NCBI RefSeq assembly: GCF_026642255.1
Contig: NZ_CP113264.1
Location: 1,860,001-1,924,000 of the forward strand
Direction: 5' to 3'
DNA: 64,000 nt
Source: Streptomonospora nanhaiensis
GTDB lineage: Bacteria; Actinomycetota; Actinomycetes; Streptosporangiales; Streptosporangiaceae
A program made the translations under genes and the position numbers. Positions within the stretch are counted from its first letter, which is position 1; every line of letters begins with the position of its first letter. Under the pieces are notes generated by a model. It was not told where the DNA came from and searched no databases. It was given only the letters and a program-made list of their open reading frames with translations. This document shows, one piece after another, positions 54,454 to 63,753 of the stretch.

Positions 54454-56121
54454 ATGACCACGACGGCAACACCGGCTCGCACCGACGGCAAGGCGCCGTC
54501 GAGCGCGGGCTCGATCATCGTCAACTGGCTGACGTCGACCGACCACAAGGTCATCGGGTACATGTACCTGATCACCTCGTTCGCGTTCTTCCTCTTCGGC
54601 GGAGTCCTGGCGCTCCTCATGCGCGCCGAGCTGTTCTCACCGGGCATGCAGGTCATGTCCAACGAGCAGTTCAACCAGCTGTTCACGATGCACGGCACGA
54701 TCATGCTGCTGATGTTCGCGACCCCGCTCTTCGTCGGGTTCTCCAACATCCTCATGCCGCTGCAGATCGGCGCCCCCGACGTCGCCTTCCCCCGGATCAA
54801 CCTGTTCGGGTACTACCTGTACCTGTTCGGCAGCCTCATCGCCGTGGGCGGGTTCCTCACCCCGGGCGGCGCGGCCAGCTTCGGCTGGTTCGCGTACACG
54901 CCGCTGTCCGACGCGGTCCGCTCGCCGGGCCTGGGCGGCGACCTGTGGATCCTGGGCCTGGCCGTCTCCGGTCTGGGCACCATCCTCGGCGCGGTCAACT
55001 TCATCACCACCGGCCTGTGCATGCGCGCCCCCGGCATGACGATGTTCCGCATGCCGATCTTCACCTGGAACACGCTGCTCACCAGCGTCCTGGTGCTCAT
55101 CGCGTTCCCGGTCCTGACCGCCGCCCTGATCGCCCTGGGCGCCGACCGCATGATCGGCACACACGTCTTCAACGCCGAGCACGGCGGCGCCATCCTGTGG
55201 CAGCACCTGTTCTGGTTCTTCGGGCACCCCGAGGTGTACATCATCGCCCTGCCGTTCTTCGGCATCGCGACGGAGATCCTGCCGGTGTTCAGCCGCAAGC
55301 CGATCTTCGGCTACAAGAGCCTGGTGGCCGCCACCATCGCCATCGCGGGCCTGTCCGTCACCGTGTGGGCGCACCACATGTTCCCCACGGGCGCGGTCCT
55401 GCTGCCGTTCTTCTCCTTCATGACGTTCCTCATCGCGGTCCCGACCGGCGTGAAGTTCTTCAACTGGATCGGCACGATGTGGCGTGGGCAGCTGTCCTTC
55501 GAGACGCCGATGCTGTTCACGATCGGCTTCCTGGTCACCTTCCTCTTCGGCGGACTGACCGGCGTGCTCCTGGCCTCCCCGCCGATCGACTTCCACGTCA
55601 CCGACTCCTACTTCGTGGTGGCCCACTTCCACTACGTGGTCTTCGGCACCGTGGTGTTCGCGATGTTCGCGGGCTTCTACTTCTGGTGGCCCAAGTTCAC
55701 CGGCAGGATGCTCAACGAGAAGCTGGGCAAGTTCCACTTCTGGCTGCTGTTCTTCGGCTTCCACGGCACGTTCCTGGTGCAGCACTGGCTCGGGGCCATG
55801 GGCTTCCCGCGCCGCTACGCCGACTACCTGCCCGGAGACGGCTTCACCGAGCTGAACCAGATCTCCTCGGTGTCGTCGTTCGTGCTGGGGGCCTCGACGC
55901 TCATCTTCTTCTGGAACATGTACATCACCGCGAAGAGGGCGCCGCTGGTCACCGTGGACGACCCGTGGGGGTACGGCTGCTCGCTGGAGTGGGCCACCTC
56001 CTGCCCGCCGCCGCGGCACAACTTCACGTCGCTGCCGCGCATCCGTTCGGAGCGTCCTGCGTTCGACCTGAACCACCCGCACGCCGCGGTCCCGGCGGGC
56101 ACGGACCCCGAGAGGAACTAG
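54454..56121 (+). CDS. ctaD: Cytochrome c oxidase subunit I
   Basis: Catalytic subunit of the aa3-type terminal oxidase, 12 membrane helices, 555 aa. Heme a ligands His80 and His393, heme a3 ligand His391, CuB ligands His258, His307 and His308, and the His258-Tyr262 pair in GHPEVY are all present, so the enzyme is A1-type with the Glu260 proton path. The start codon follows the ctaC stop with no gap (TAAATG), so translation is coupled. Confidence 0.98.
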   Translation: MTTTATPARTDGKAPSSAGSIIVNWLTSTDHKVIGYMYLITSFAFFLFGGVLALLMRAELFSPGMQVMSNEQFNQLFTMHGTIMLLMFATPLFVGFSNILMPLQIGAPDVAFPRINLFGYYLYLFGSLIAVGGFLTPGGAASFGWFAYTPLSDAVRSPGLGGDLWILGLAVSGLGTILGAVNFITTGLCMRAPGMTMFRMPIFTWNTLLTSVLVLIAFPVLTAALIALGADRMIGTHVFNAEHGGAILWQHLFWFFGHPEVYIIALPFFGIATEILPVFSRKPIFGYKSLVAATIAIAGLSVTVWAHHMFPTGAVLLPFFSFMTFLIAVPTGVKFFNWIGTMWRGQLSFETPMLFTIGFLVTFLFGGLTGVLLASPPIDFHVTDSYFVVAHFHYVVFGTVVFAMFAGFYFWWPKFTGRMLNEKLGKFHFWLLFFGFHGTFLVQHWLGAMGFPRRYADYLPGDGFTELNQISSVSSFVLGASTLIFFWNMYITAKRAPLVTVDDPWGYGCSLEWATSCPPPRHNFTSLPRIRSERPAFDLNHPHAAVPAGTDPERN

Positions 56122-56131
56122 GGATCTCGCC

Positions 56132-56557
56132 ATGAAGACGCAGGCCTATCTGTTCATGGGCATCTCGACCTTCTTCGGTCTTGCTGCCGCCCTGTACGTG
56201 TACTGGTCCTACCAGGACACCGGCGCCATCGAGTGGACGGGCACCACCGCCCTGGTGGTCTCCATCGGCTTCGGCTGGATGATCGGCTTCTGGCTCTGGC
56301 AGGCGGCCCGCCGCAGCGAGCGCTTCCACGGGCTCCCCGCGGAGGAGCGGCTGGACGGCGAGATCGCCGAGAACGCCGGGGAGTACGGGTTCTTCAGCCC
56401 GCACAGCTGGTGGCCGATGTTCGTCGCGATGGCCGTCGCGTTCACCGCGGTGGGCGTGGCCATCGGCTGGTGGATGGTGATCACGGGCGCCTTCGCGATC
56501 ATCCTCACCTCGATCGGCTGGATCTTCGAGTACTACCGCAAGGAGTTCCAGCACTAG
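56132..56557 (+). CDS. ctaF: Cytochrome c oxidase subunit IV (actinobacterial type)
   Basis: Small accessory subunit of the aa3 oxidase, 141 aa. It has two N-terminal helices (about residues 5-24 and 36-58), a charged loop (ARRSERFHGLPAEERLDGEIAENAG) and two C-terminal helices, and it ends WIFEYYRKEFQH. This matches the actinobacterial CtaF family. Starts 10 nt after ctaD, completing ctaC-ctaD-ctaF. ctaE and the qcrCAB genes are not in the window; in Streptomyces they lie further downstream. Confidence 0.94.
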   Translation: MKTQAYLFMGISTFFGLAAALYVYWSYQDTGAIEWTGTTALVVSIGFGWMIGFWLWQAARRSERFHGLPAEERLDGEIAENAGEYGFFSPHSWWPMFVAMAVAFTAVGVAIGWWMVITGAFAIILTSIGWIFEYYRKEFQH

Positions 56558-56629
56558 GACGCGCCGCCCCGAGCATCGGGCACATACCGTGCCCAAATGC
56601 GCACTCCGGGTAGTATGCGACTGTCACCA

Positions 56630-56690
56630 CCCCGGTGGCCGGAAGGCCTCGCACCGCGAGGCCGACCGGCCGCCGGGGTCGTGTTTTCGG
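56630..56690 (+). terminator. Terminator of the cta operon
   Basis: Two-part stem: outer 13-bp arms (56630-56642, 56666-56678, one G-T pair) and inner GGCCTCGC-N3-GCGAGGCC (56645-56663), followed by TCGTGTTTTCGG. Confidence 0.8.
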
Positions 56691-56809
56691 TGACCCTGCC
56701 GTGACGCGGGGCCTCGTGTCCGGTGCGCGGCGTGTCCGGGACCGGCGGCGTGCGAGGCGCCGTCCCGCGCACCGGGGCCACGTCGCAACCGACGCTGGAG
56801 GTCCTTGGC

Positions 56810-58111
56810 GTGAAGGGACGAGTCTTCCGATCGGCGGTCCGCCGCCTCGTGGCCGCGGTCGCCGCGGTCGTCCTCGTGGCGACGGCCTGCACCACCGCGG
56901 GCGGGGACCCGGGAGGTCCCGGCGGGGAGGAGGCGCCCGGTCCCGGGATCACCGTCACCCCCGGGACGGGCGCTGCCCCCGTGGCGCCCAACACGCCGGT
57001 GCGCGTGGAGGCCTCCGGCGGGACCATCACGGACGTCCGCGTGGAGCAGGTCGCCGCGGACGCGATCGCGGAGGCCGGCGGGGCGGGGGAGGCCGGGGCG
57101 GAGGGGCAGGAGTTCCCGGGAACCCTGAGCGGGGACGGCACCCGGTGGAAGAGCGACCGGAACCTCACCCCCGGCGCGTCGGTGAGCGTCTACGCCACGG
57201 CGGAGGACGCCGGCGGCGAGGAGACCGAGGTCGTCGCGGAGTTCCACACCGAGGGCGTCGACGGGGACTCACGCCTCGGGCTCGTCTCCAACCACCCGCA
57301 GAGCGGCCAGACCGTGGGCGTCGGCATGCCCGTCGTCGTCGGCTTCGACGTGCCGGTGGAGAACAAGGTCCAGGTGGAGAACTCCATCGAGGTGACCTCC
57401 GAACACCCGGTCGAGGGCGCGTGGAACTGGGTCGACGACGAGACGGCGGTGTTCCGGCCCCGGGAGTACTGGGAACCCCGTCAGAAGGTCTCCGTCGACC
57501 TGAGGCTGGCCGGGGTGGAGGCGTCCGAGGGCGTCTACGGGACGGAGGACGACCGTATCGACTTCGAGGTCGGCCGGGAGCTCGTCGCCACGATGCACGT
57601 CCCCGACCACGAGCTCGAGGTGGAGATCGACGGCGAGCTCGTGCGCACGATCCCGGTGAGCAACGGCAAGGGCCATGAGCGCTTCAACACCACCACCTCC
57701 GGCACGCACGTCACCATGGAGAAGTACGCCGAGCTCGTGATGGACTCCGCGACGGTCGGCATCCCCGAGGGCTCGCCCGGCCACTACCGGCTCGACGTGG
57801 ACTGGGCCGTGCGTACCTCCGACAGCGGCGAGTTCACCCACGCGGCGCCGTGGAACGGCGGTATCGGCCACGCGAACACCTCCAACGGCTGCACCAACAT
57901 GTCGGTGCGGGACGCCCGGTGGTTCCACGACCAGGCGCTGATGGGCGACATCCTGGAGACCACCGGCACCGGACGCGAACTGGAGTGGGACAACGGGTGG
58001 GGCTTCTGGCAGCGCTCCTGGAAGGAGTGGTTGAAGCACAGCGAGACCGGTGAGCCCCAGGTGACCGACGGCTCGGGCACCCCGGGCAGCGTGCACGGCG
58101 AGGGCCTGTAG
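56810..58111 (+). CDS. L,D-transpeptidase lipoprotein with Ig-like domain
   Basis: Makes 3-3 cross-links in peptidoglycan outside the membrane. The 433-aa protein has a lipoprotein signal (lipobox VATAC, Cys27), a Gly/Pro-rich linker, one or two Ig-like domains (about residues 60-280) and the YkuD catalytic domain (about 290-410) with His354 and Cys361 in GHANTSNGCTNMS. The layout matches LdtMt2-like enzymes of mycobacteria. GTG at 56810 has GGAGG 8 nt upstream. Follows the cta operon terminator and is convergent with pimB. Confidence 0.92.
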   Translation: MKGRVFRSAVRRLVAAVAAVVLVATACTTAGGDPGGPGGEEAPGPGITVTPGTGAAPVAPNTPVRVEASGGTITDVRVEQVAADAIAEAGGAGEAGAEGQEFPGTLSGDGTRWKSDRNLTPGASVSVYATAEDAGGEETEVVAEFHTEGVDGDSRLGLVSNHPQSGQTVGVGMPVVVGFDVPVENKVQVENSIEVTSEHPVEGAWNWVDDETAVFRPREYWEPRQKVSVDLRLAGVEASEGVYGTEDDRIDFEVGRELVATMHVPDHELEVEIDGELVRTIPVSNGKGHERFNTTTSGTHVTMEKYAELVMDSATVGIPEGSPGHYRLDVDWAVRTSDSGEFTHAAPWNGGIGHANTSNGCTNMSVRDARWFHDQALMGDILETTGTGRELEWDNGWGFWQRSWKEWLKHSETGEPQVTDGSGTPGSVHGEGL

Positions 58112-58133
58112 CGGGCAGGGGGCGCCGCCCGGT

Positions 58134-59282
58134 TCAGCCGCCCGCACGCCCCGGAGCCGTCAGCAGCGCCTCCAGGCGCTCGGCCGTGCGTTCCCAGGTC
58201 CACGTCCGGGCCACCCACTCCCGGCCGCGTGCGCCCATCTGGGCGGCGCGGTCGGGGTCCTTCAGGAGTCCGATGAGGGCCCGGGCCACGGGCCCGGGCC
58301 GGGAGCCGTCCACCACCCGGCCCGTCTCGCCCTCCAGGACGGCGTCGGGTGCGCCGCCGGAGTCGCCGGCCACCACCGGCAGCCCGGTGGCGGAGGCCTC
58401 CAGGTAGACCATCCCCAGCCCCTCCACGTCCAGGCCGCCCCGGCGGGTGCGGCACGGCATGGCGAACACGTCGCCCGCGTCGTGGTGGGCGGGGAGCTCC
58501 GCGGCGGGGACGGGGCCGGTGAAGACCACCGAGTCCATCCCCGCCGCCGCGGAGCGCAGCCGGGGGCCGTAGGGGCCGTCGCCGACGACGAGCAGGGCCG
58601 CGTCGGGCACGTCCGCCAGGACGCGGGGCCAGGCGCGGATCAGGGTGTCCTGGCCCTTGCGGGGCACCAGGCGCGACACGCACACCACGACGGGGCGCCC
58701 GCCCAGGCCGTGGCGCGCGCGGACCTCCCCGCCCCCCGCCCCGGGGCGGAACCGCTCGACGTCCACCCCCGGGGCCAGGCGGCGCATCCGGTCGGCGGCG
58801 GCCGGGGACAGGGCCCGGGAGAGCCTCCTGCGGGTGTAGTCGCCCAGGTAGGTCACGGTGTCGGTGGTGTCTCCGATCCGGCGCAGAGCCGTGCTCGCGC
58901 CGGGGACCACCGACCAGCCGGTCTCGTGCCCGTGGGTGAGGGCCACCTGGCGGCGGACCCGGCCGCGCAGGCCGCCCGCGAGCAGGCCCAGGGGCGCGGC
59001 GGCCCCGTAGAGCACCGAGTCGCAGTCCTCCAGCGCGGCGATGGCGCGCGCCCGCGCGGCCACCCGGGGCGAGGGGAGCAGTACGCCCGCCGCGTCGCGG
59101 ACGACGGGGAAGGGCTGGCGCAGGTCGAAGTGCGGGTCCGCGGCGGCGTCGCCGGGGGAGGGGGAGGAGCAGTAGACGACCACGGAGCCCTCGGGCCGGC
59201 GCAGGGCCAGCTCGTGGACGAAGGACTCGATGCCGCCGGAGCGCGGCGGGAAGTCGTTGGTGATGATCAGGGTGCGCGACAC
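58134..59282 (-). CDS. GT4 glycosyltransferase, PimB'-like mannosyltransferase
   Basis: GDP-mannose-dependent transferase, 382 aa, expected to add the second mannose to phosphatidylinositol monomannoside at the cytoplasmic face. It follows mycobacterial PimB' (Rv2188c): TNDFPPRSGGIESFV at the start, LTHGHETGWS, SRLVPRKGQDTLI, ELPAHHDAGDVFAMPCRTR and the nucleotide-sugar motif DVEGLGMVYLEASA. GTG at 59282 has TAGACT exactly 7 nt upstream, so a leaderless message is likely. The 310-bp gap 59283-59592 behind it contains the terminator of the next gene and no open frame of note. Confidence 0.9.
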   Translation of the reverse strand: MSRTLIITNDFPPRSGGIESFVHELALRRPEGSVVVYCSSPSPGDAAADPHFDLRQPFPVVRDAAGVLLPSPRVAARARAIAALEDCDSVLYGAAAPLGLLAGGLRGRVRRQVALTHGHETGWSVVPGASTALRRIGDTTDTVTYLGDYTRRRLSRALSPAAADRMRRLAPGVDVERFRPGAGGGEVRARHGLGGRPVVVCVSRLVPRKGQDTLIRAWPRVLADVPDAALLVVGDGPYGPRLRSAAAGMDSVVFTGPVPAAELPAHHDAGDVFAMPCRTRRGGLDVEGLGMVYLEASATGLPVVAGDSGGAPDAVLEGETGRVVDGSRPGPVARALIGLLKDPDRAAQMGARGREWVARTWTWERTAERLEALLTAPGRAGG

Positions 59283-59289
59283 GGGAGCG

Positions 59290-59295
59290 AGTCTA
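59290..59295 (-). promoter_or_regulatory. Leaderless -10 element of PimB'-like gene
   Basis: TAGACT on the minus strand, 7 nt, then GTG at 59282. Confidence 0.5.
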
Positions 59296-59503
59296 GGGCG
59301 TCCCGCGCGGTCGCCCGGGGAGAACCCGGCGTTCGCGCCGAACCGGGGCCGGCGGGCGCCGGGCCGCCTCCCTCGGGGGCGGTGGTGCGGGGGCCGTCCC
59401 GGGTGCGGCGGACCGACCTGGGGTGATCTACGCCGTACAGGTGACGGGATAGGGGGTGTCCCCGAGATGAGAGGGGACAGGGATCCGGCCCTGCACGGAA
59501 GAC

Positions 59504-59548
59504 GCGGTGGCCGCGACCCCCTGGGAACCAGGACGTCGCGGCCACCGC
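59504..59548 (-). terminator. Terminator after first NlpC/P60 gene
   Basis: 14-bp perfect arms GCGGTGGCCGCGAC / GTCGCGGCCACCGC (59504-59517, 59535-59548) around an inner CCTGG-N3-CCAGG stem. Confidence 0.65.
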
Positions 59549-59592
59549 TGGGCCCCGCCGACCTGCCGCGGGACCCGGGACGCCTGCCGTCG

Positions 59593-60627
59593 CTACGGGC
59601 GCACGGCGGTCACGAATTCGGAGCGGTAGTAGTCGTTCAGGGTCACCGTGCCGATGGGCTTGGTCGAGGTGGACGCGTGCACCATCACGTTGTCGCCCGC
59701 GTACATGCCCACGTGCTCCGGGCCGCTGCCGCCCGGGTAGAAGAACAGCAGGTCGCCGGGCTGCTTGTTCTCCCAGGAAACCCGCTGGCCCGCGTTCACC
59801 TGGGAGTAGGTGGTGCGCGGCAGGCTCACGCCCGCGGCGCCCCAGGCGGCCTGGGTCAGGCCGGAGCAGTCGTACCCGTCGGGGCCGGTGCCGCCCCAGA
59901 CGTAGGGCATACCGATCTTGGAGTAGGCGAAGTCCAGGGCGGTCCTGGCGTTGCCCGAGGCGGGGCCGGTGTAGCTGCCACCGCCGCCGGTGCTGCCGCT
60001 GCCCCCTCCGCCGGACCCGCCGACGTTCTCGGTCGCCGCCTCCTGCTCCTCGGCGGTCAGCTGGGAGAGCAGTTCCTCCTGCTCCGCGATGGCCTCCTCG
60101 GCCTCCTCGGTGGCGTCCTCGGCCTCCTGGAGGGCTTGGGCCGCCTCCTCCTCGGTCTCGGCCGCGGAGGCCTCCAGGGTCTCCAGGTTCGCGAGCTCCT
60201 CGGCGTACCGCGCCAGCTGCCCGTCGTTCTGGCCGGCGAGGTAGGTCAGGTCCGCCTGGTGGGCCAGGGCGTTCTCGGGCCCGGTCGAGGTGACCAGCTC
60301 GTTGAAGGAGGTGAAGTCGGGGCTGGAGTAGGCGGCTCCGGCGAGCTTGCGCACGTCCAGGCCCAGCTCCTCCACGTTCTCCTCGGCGGCCTCGATCTCC
60401 GCCAGGACCTCCTCGAGCTTCTCCTCTGCGGCCTCGTGGGTCTCCTGGGCCTCGTTGTAGGTCGCGTTGAGCTCGATGAACTCCTCTTCGAGGCGCTCGA
60501 TCTCCTCGCGGACCTCCTCGGAGGTCGGTTCGGCGTGCGCCACCGCGGCGGGCATGACGAGGGCCCCGAGGGTGAGGGCGGCGAGGACCGCTGTGCGGCG
60601 CCTGCGGCCGCCAGGGGATGCAGACAC
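59593..60627 (-). CDS. Secreted NlpC/P60 peptidoglycan endopeptidase
   Basis: Cell-wall hydrolase of the RipA/RipC type, 344 aa. It has a signal peptide (about residues 1-32, ending AHA), a long acidic coiled coil (about 35-200), a Gly/Ser linker and the C-terminal NlpC/P60 domain (about 225-344). That domain has catalytic Cys254 in YDCSGLTQ, the His in EHVGMYAG and the polar residue in MVHAST. It cleaves stem peptides of peptidoglycan, aiding cell separation. The coiled coil may inhibit or locate the enzyme. GTG at 60627 with GAAAGGTG upstream. Paralogue of the next gene. Confidence 0.92.
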   Translation of the reverse strand: MSASPGGRRRRTAVLAALTLGALVMPAAVAHAEPTSEEVREEIERLEEEFIELNATYNEAQETHEAAEEKLEEVLAEIEAAEENVEELGLDVRKLAGAAYSSPDFTSFNELVTSTGPENALAHQADLTYLAGQNDGQLARYAEELANLETLEASAAETEEEAAQALQEAEDATEEAEEAIAEQEELLSQLTAEEQEAATENVGGSGGGGSGSTGGGGSYTGPASGNARTALDFAYSKIGMPYVWGGTGPDGYDCSGLTQAAWGAAGVSLPRTTYSQVNAGQRVSWENKQPGDLLFFYPGGSGPEHVGMYAGDNVMVHASTSTKPIGTVTLNDYYRSEFVTAVRP

Positions 60628-60804
60628 GTTGGGTTACACCTTTCTCCCCTTGTCCCGGGCCGTGCGGGGTTCAGCGGGAGCAAGGGACTGCGCCGGGTGG
60701 GGGTTCAAGGGCCGGGGAGCCGGCCCGAACGCTGTGGGGCCCGGTCGGGACACGGCTGTCACCACCTGGGGGCGGTGAAGAGGAGCAACCGCTGTCGGCG
60801 ATGA

Positions 60805-60834
60805 ACACTAGTGCATCGCGCGGGTTCACCTCAA
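60805..60834 (-). promoter_or_regulatory. Promoter of first NlpC/P60 gene
   Basis: Minus strand TTGAGG (60834-60829), 18-bp spacer, TAGTGT (60810-60805), giving a leader of about 170 nt. Together with the neighbouring terminator this accounts for the 344-bp gap 60628-60971. Confidence 0.55.
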
Positions 60835-60915
60835 CCTTTTCGTGACGTTCCACCGTGGGGCGTCGGGTGTCCGGAAACCCCTTCCGTGTCCCTTACCCGG
60901 GCACGCTCCGCACAT

Positions 60916-60953
60916 GGAGAGGCCGCCCCCGGCGAACCGGGGACGGCCTCTCC
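60916..60953 (-). terminator. Terminator after second NlpC/P60 gene
   Basis: Outer arms GGAGAGGCCG / CGGCCTCTCC (60916-60925, 60944-60953) and an inner CCCCGG-CGAA-CCGGGG stem with a GNRA-like loop. Confidence 0.65.
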
Positions 60954-60971
60954 GTGCGCGTGGGGCGGGCC

Positions 60972-61973
60972 CTAGGGGCGGACGCCGAACTCGAACTGTC
61001 CGGCCCAGTACGCGGCCAGGTCCACGACCTCGATGTTGCGGCCGCTGCTCGGCGCGTGCACCATCTGGCCGTTGCCGGCGTAGAGGCCGTTGTGGTTCAC
61101 ACCGGAGAAGAACATGATGTCGCCGGGCTGGAGCGCGCTCATGTCGTTGATCCGGTGGCCGACCTCGGCCTGGGAGAAGGTGGTGCGGGGCAGGTCGACG
61201 CCGGCGTTGCGCCAGGACGCCTGGACCAGGCCGGAGCAGTCGTACCCGTTGGGGCCGGTGCCGCCCCAGACGTAGGGCAGGCCGACCTTGGAGTAGGCGA
61301 AGTCCAGCGCCGCCCCGGCACTGCCGGACGCGCCGCCGGTGTACGACTGGCCGCCGCTGGAGTCGGCGCCGTCGGCGGAGCGGTCGGCGTCGGGGAACTG
61401 GGCGAGGATCTCCTGCTGCTCCTCGATCTTCGCCTCGACGTCGGTCTTGGCCTCGTCGGCCTCCTCCAGGGCGGCCTCGGACTCCTCCAGGGCCTCCTCC
61501 GCCTCGTCCTTGAGGCTGAACAGCCGTTCGGAGGACTCGCCGAACTCGTCCAGCTCGGCCTTCTGGGCCTCGGAGAGGTAGTTCAGGTCGGCGTTCTGCT
61601 CCAGCAGGGCCTCGGGGCCGTCGGAGGTCAGGATGGTGCTCGTGGAGTCCAGCTCACCGGACTGGTAGGTGGCGCTGGCCAGCTGCTGGACCTTGCCGCG
61701 CAGCTCCTCGTAGCGCTCCTCCTCGTCCCCGACCTGCTCCTCGAGCTCCTCGTACAGGGCCTCGGCGACCTCGTGGTCCTCCTTGGCCTGGTTGTAGGTC
61801 TCGACGGCGGCCGCGGCCTCTTCGTTGAGCTCCTCGATCCGGTCCTCGACCTCGTCCTGGGTCGGCTCCGCGTAGGCGGTGCCCGGGGCGATGAGGGTAC
61901 TCGCGACGACAGCGCTGATACCGGTCGTGGCTGCGATGCGGCGGGCTGTACGCCGACCACCGGGGTTCTTCAT
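60972..61973 (-). CDS. Secreted NlpC/P60 peptidoglycan endopeptidase (second copy)
   Basis: Paralogue of the gene at 59593-60627, 333 aa: signal peptide (about residues 1-35, ending AYA), acidic coiled coil (about 38-195), short linker, C-terminal NlpC/P60 domain (about 215-333). The domain has catalytic Cys246 in YDCSGLVQ and the His in NHNGLYAGNG. The enzyme domain is highly similar to its neighbour (ALDFAYSKVGLPYVWGGTGP), while the coiled coils have diverged. ATG at 61973 with AAGGAG upstream. Confidence 0.92.
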   Translation of the reverse strand: MKNPGGRRTARRIAATTGISAVVASTLIAPGTAYAEPTQDEVEDRIEELNEEAAAAVETYNQAKEDHEVAEALYEELEEQVGDEEERYEELRGKVQQLASATYQSGELDSTSTILTSDGPEALLEQNADLNYLSEAQKAELDEFGESSERLFSLKDEAEEALEESEAALEEADEAKTDVEAKIEEQQEILAQFPDADRSADGADSSGGQSYTGGASGSAGAALDFAYSKVGLPYVWGGTGPNGYDCSGLVQASWRNAGVDLPRTTFSQAEVGHRINDMSALQPGDIMFFSGVNHNGLYAGNGQMVHAPSSGRNIEVVDLAAYWAGQFEFGVRP

Positions 61974-62119
61974 GGCGGTCCGCTCCTTGAGGTTGGGAAG
62001 TCCGCATAGGGGTGCTGGAGGACAGTGTCCGCGCGGAGGCGGGGCGGGTGAGTGTGCGGGTCCCGACCGGAGGGCGCAGATCCTGCCTTCGCTCCGATGG
62101 AGCACTCACGTTCGGGAAG

Positions 62120-62148
62120 AACCTAGCGGACCGCTCTGCTCGTCTCAA
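62120..62148 (-). promoter_or_regulatory. Promoter of second NlpC/P60 gene
   Basis: Minus strand TTGAGA (62148-62143), 17-bp spacer, TAGGTT (62125-62120), leader about 140 nt. A CCCCC-N7-GGGGG dyad lies upstream near 62167-62183. No gene in the 388-bp gap 61974-62361. Confidence 0.6.
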
Positions 62149-62315
62149 CCACATCTGTGGGCACAACCCCCGAATCATGGGGGAACCCACCGTTCCCGCG
62201 GGGACGTTACGCCTGGAAGGAGCGGTCGGGGGCGGTGTGGCCCGGAACGTGCGGGCTTCTGTCCGCTGTGCGCCTCGCCACGCCCCGGCGGCGGCAGGAG
62301 GGGAGGTGCCGCTCC

Positions 62316-62350
62316 CCCCCGGCCGGACCCTCGGAGGACCCGGCCGGGGG
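62316..62350 (-). terminator. Terminator after NYN-domain gene
   Basis: Perfect 11-bp arms CCCCCGGCCGG / CCGGCCGGGGG with a 13-nt loop, 11 nt past the stop. Confidence 0.55.
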
Positions 62351-62361
62351 AGGAGGGCGGC

Positions 62362-63753
62362 TCAGCCGTGCGCCTCCAGGCGGCGCAGGAAGATCGCCGA
62401 GGGCACCGCGCGCGCACCCGCGCGCCGGACCGCGGACACGATCTCCTTGTCGGAGGTCACCACGGCGATCGGGCGTCCGGGCGGCTCCGCGCGCACCAGC
62501 CGCACGATCAGCTCGTCGGCGGTCTCCCCGGGGGCGCTGAAGAGCAGGCGCACCCGCCGGGTGGGGGCCGCCACGGGGGGAGCGTCGATGTCGGCGCCGT
62601 CGAACACGCACGTGATCTCGGCCTTGGTCCGGCTGGCCAACCCCTCCAGCGAGGCCATCAGCCGTGTGCGCTGGTCGGCCAGGGGGAGGGTCCCGTACCC
62701 GGTCTTGGTCACGTTGTAGCCGTCCACCAGGAGGTGGACCCGGGGCACCGTCAACAGGTGCTCCAGCAGGCCCGGGTCGTCGTCGGGCAGGCCGCCCAGC
62801 GACACCCGCCGCTGCTGCTCGGCCTCGGCGACCAGGTCCGCGGGGCTGTCCAGGGCCGCGGGCAGCGCCAGCTCCCTGCGCAGCCCGTGCGCGGATTCGA
62901 CCAGCACGTCCAGCAGCACCCGGAGCCGGGCCTCGTCCGCGTTGCGTCCGGCGCGCACCGCGCGGCGGGCGTTCTCCACCTGCGCCTCGGCCGAGGCCAG
63001 CCGCGACCGCAGCCGCCGGTTCTCCGACTCCAGGGCGTTCATCTGCGTGGCCGACTCCGACTCGCGGTCGGAGGTCTCGGCCAGGACCCGTGCGGCCTCC
63101 GCCGCGGCGCCCTTGGCACGCTGCCGCTCCGTGTGCACCTTGCGGCGCAGCTCGGCGATCTCCGTGCGCTGCTCCCTGAGCTGGGAGCGCAGCCGCTCCG
63201 TCTCCGACTGGTGCTCGCTCCTGGCCTCGTCCAGCTGGCGGCGCACGGAGTCCAGCGCCTCGGCCGCCTCGTCCACCTCCCTGGCGCCGGCCAGGCGCTC
63301 CAGCTCCAGGTGGACGTCCTCGATGATCTCCGGCCAGCCCTTGGGCCGCAGCAGGTACGCGCAGGCCGCCACCGCCACGGGGTCCGCGGCAGGGGGCACC
63401 ACGCCCGAGTGCAGGCCCTCGGCCAGCTCCGGCCACACCTGCCGCACCCGGGCCGCGACCATGTCGCGGAAGCCGCCGTCGGTCTCCAGCTGGGCGGCGA
63501 TCTGCGGGCCGGCGAGCCTGGCACGGCGGCGCGGCTCGAACTTGGCGACCCTGCGCAGCAGCGGGGGGAGTTCGCTCGCGCGCATGCCGCCCAGCACGTC
63601 GGAACCGTACTCGACGACCCGGGCGCGCACCGGCTCGGGCAGGGGGCGGCGCAGCCGCTCCCCGTCGCTGTCGGCGCCGGGCGTCACGTCGACACTCTCG
63701 TCGCGCGGGCCGGTGCCGTCGGAGTCGCCGCCCGCCTCGGGGCGGGCGCTCAT
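62362..63753 (-). CDS. NYN-domain (YacP-like) putative RNA-binding nuclease
   Basis: A 463-aa cytoplasmic protein. The C-terminal NYN/PIN-like domain (about residues 310-463) has LLVDGYNVTKTGYG, AEITCVFDGADID and AVVTSDKEIVSAVRRAGA, the acidic set expected for a metal-dependent ribonuclease. Before it is a long Arg/Glu-rich coiled coil (about 170-270), and the N-terminal part is alpha-helical. Actinobacterial relatives are annotated as RNA-binding proteins. The ATG at 63753 overlaps the stop of the upstream gene (ATGA), so the two are coupled. Confidence 0.87.
   Translation of the reverse strand: MSARPEAGGDSDGTGPRDESVDVTPGADSDGERLRRPLPEPVRARVVEYGSDVLGGMRASELPPLLRRVAKFEPRRRARLAGPQIAAQLETDGGFRDMVAARVRQVWPELAEGLHSGVVPPAADPVAVAACAYLLRPKGWPEIIEDVHLELERLAGAREVDEAAEALDSVRRQLDEARSEHQSETERLRSQLREQRTEIAELRRKVHTERQRAKGAAAEAARVLAETSDRESESATQMNALESENRRLRSRLASAEAQVENARRAVRAGRNADEARLRVLLDVLVESAHGLRRELALPAALDSPADLVAEAEQQRRVSLGGLPDDDPGLLEHLLTVPRVHLLVDGYNVTKTGYGTLPLADQRTRLMASLEGLASRTKAEITCVFDGADIDAPPVAAPTRRVRLLFSAPGETADELIVRLVRAEPPGRPIAVVTSDKEIVSAVRRAGARAVPSAIFLRRLEAHG

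Noticed and set aside
60628-60800. Cyclic-di-AMP (ydaO/yuaA) riboswitch in the NlpC/P60 leaders
   Set aside because: Such riboswitches often precede cell-wall hydrolase genes in actinobacteria, but the GUCAGCUAAC core and the other conserved loops are not present in either leader.
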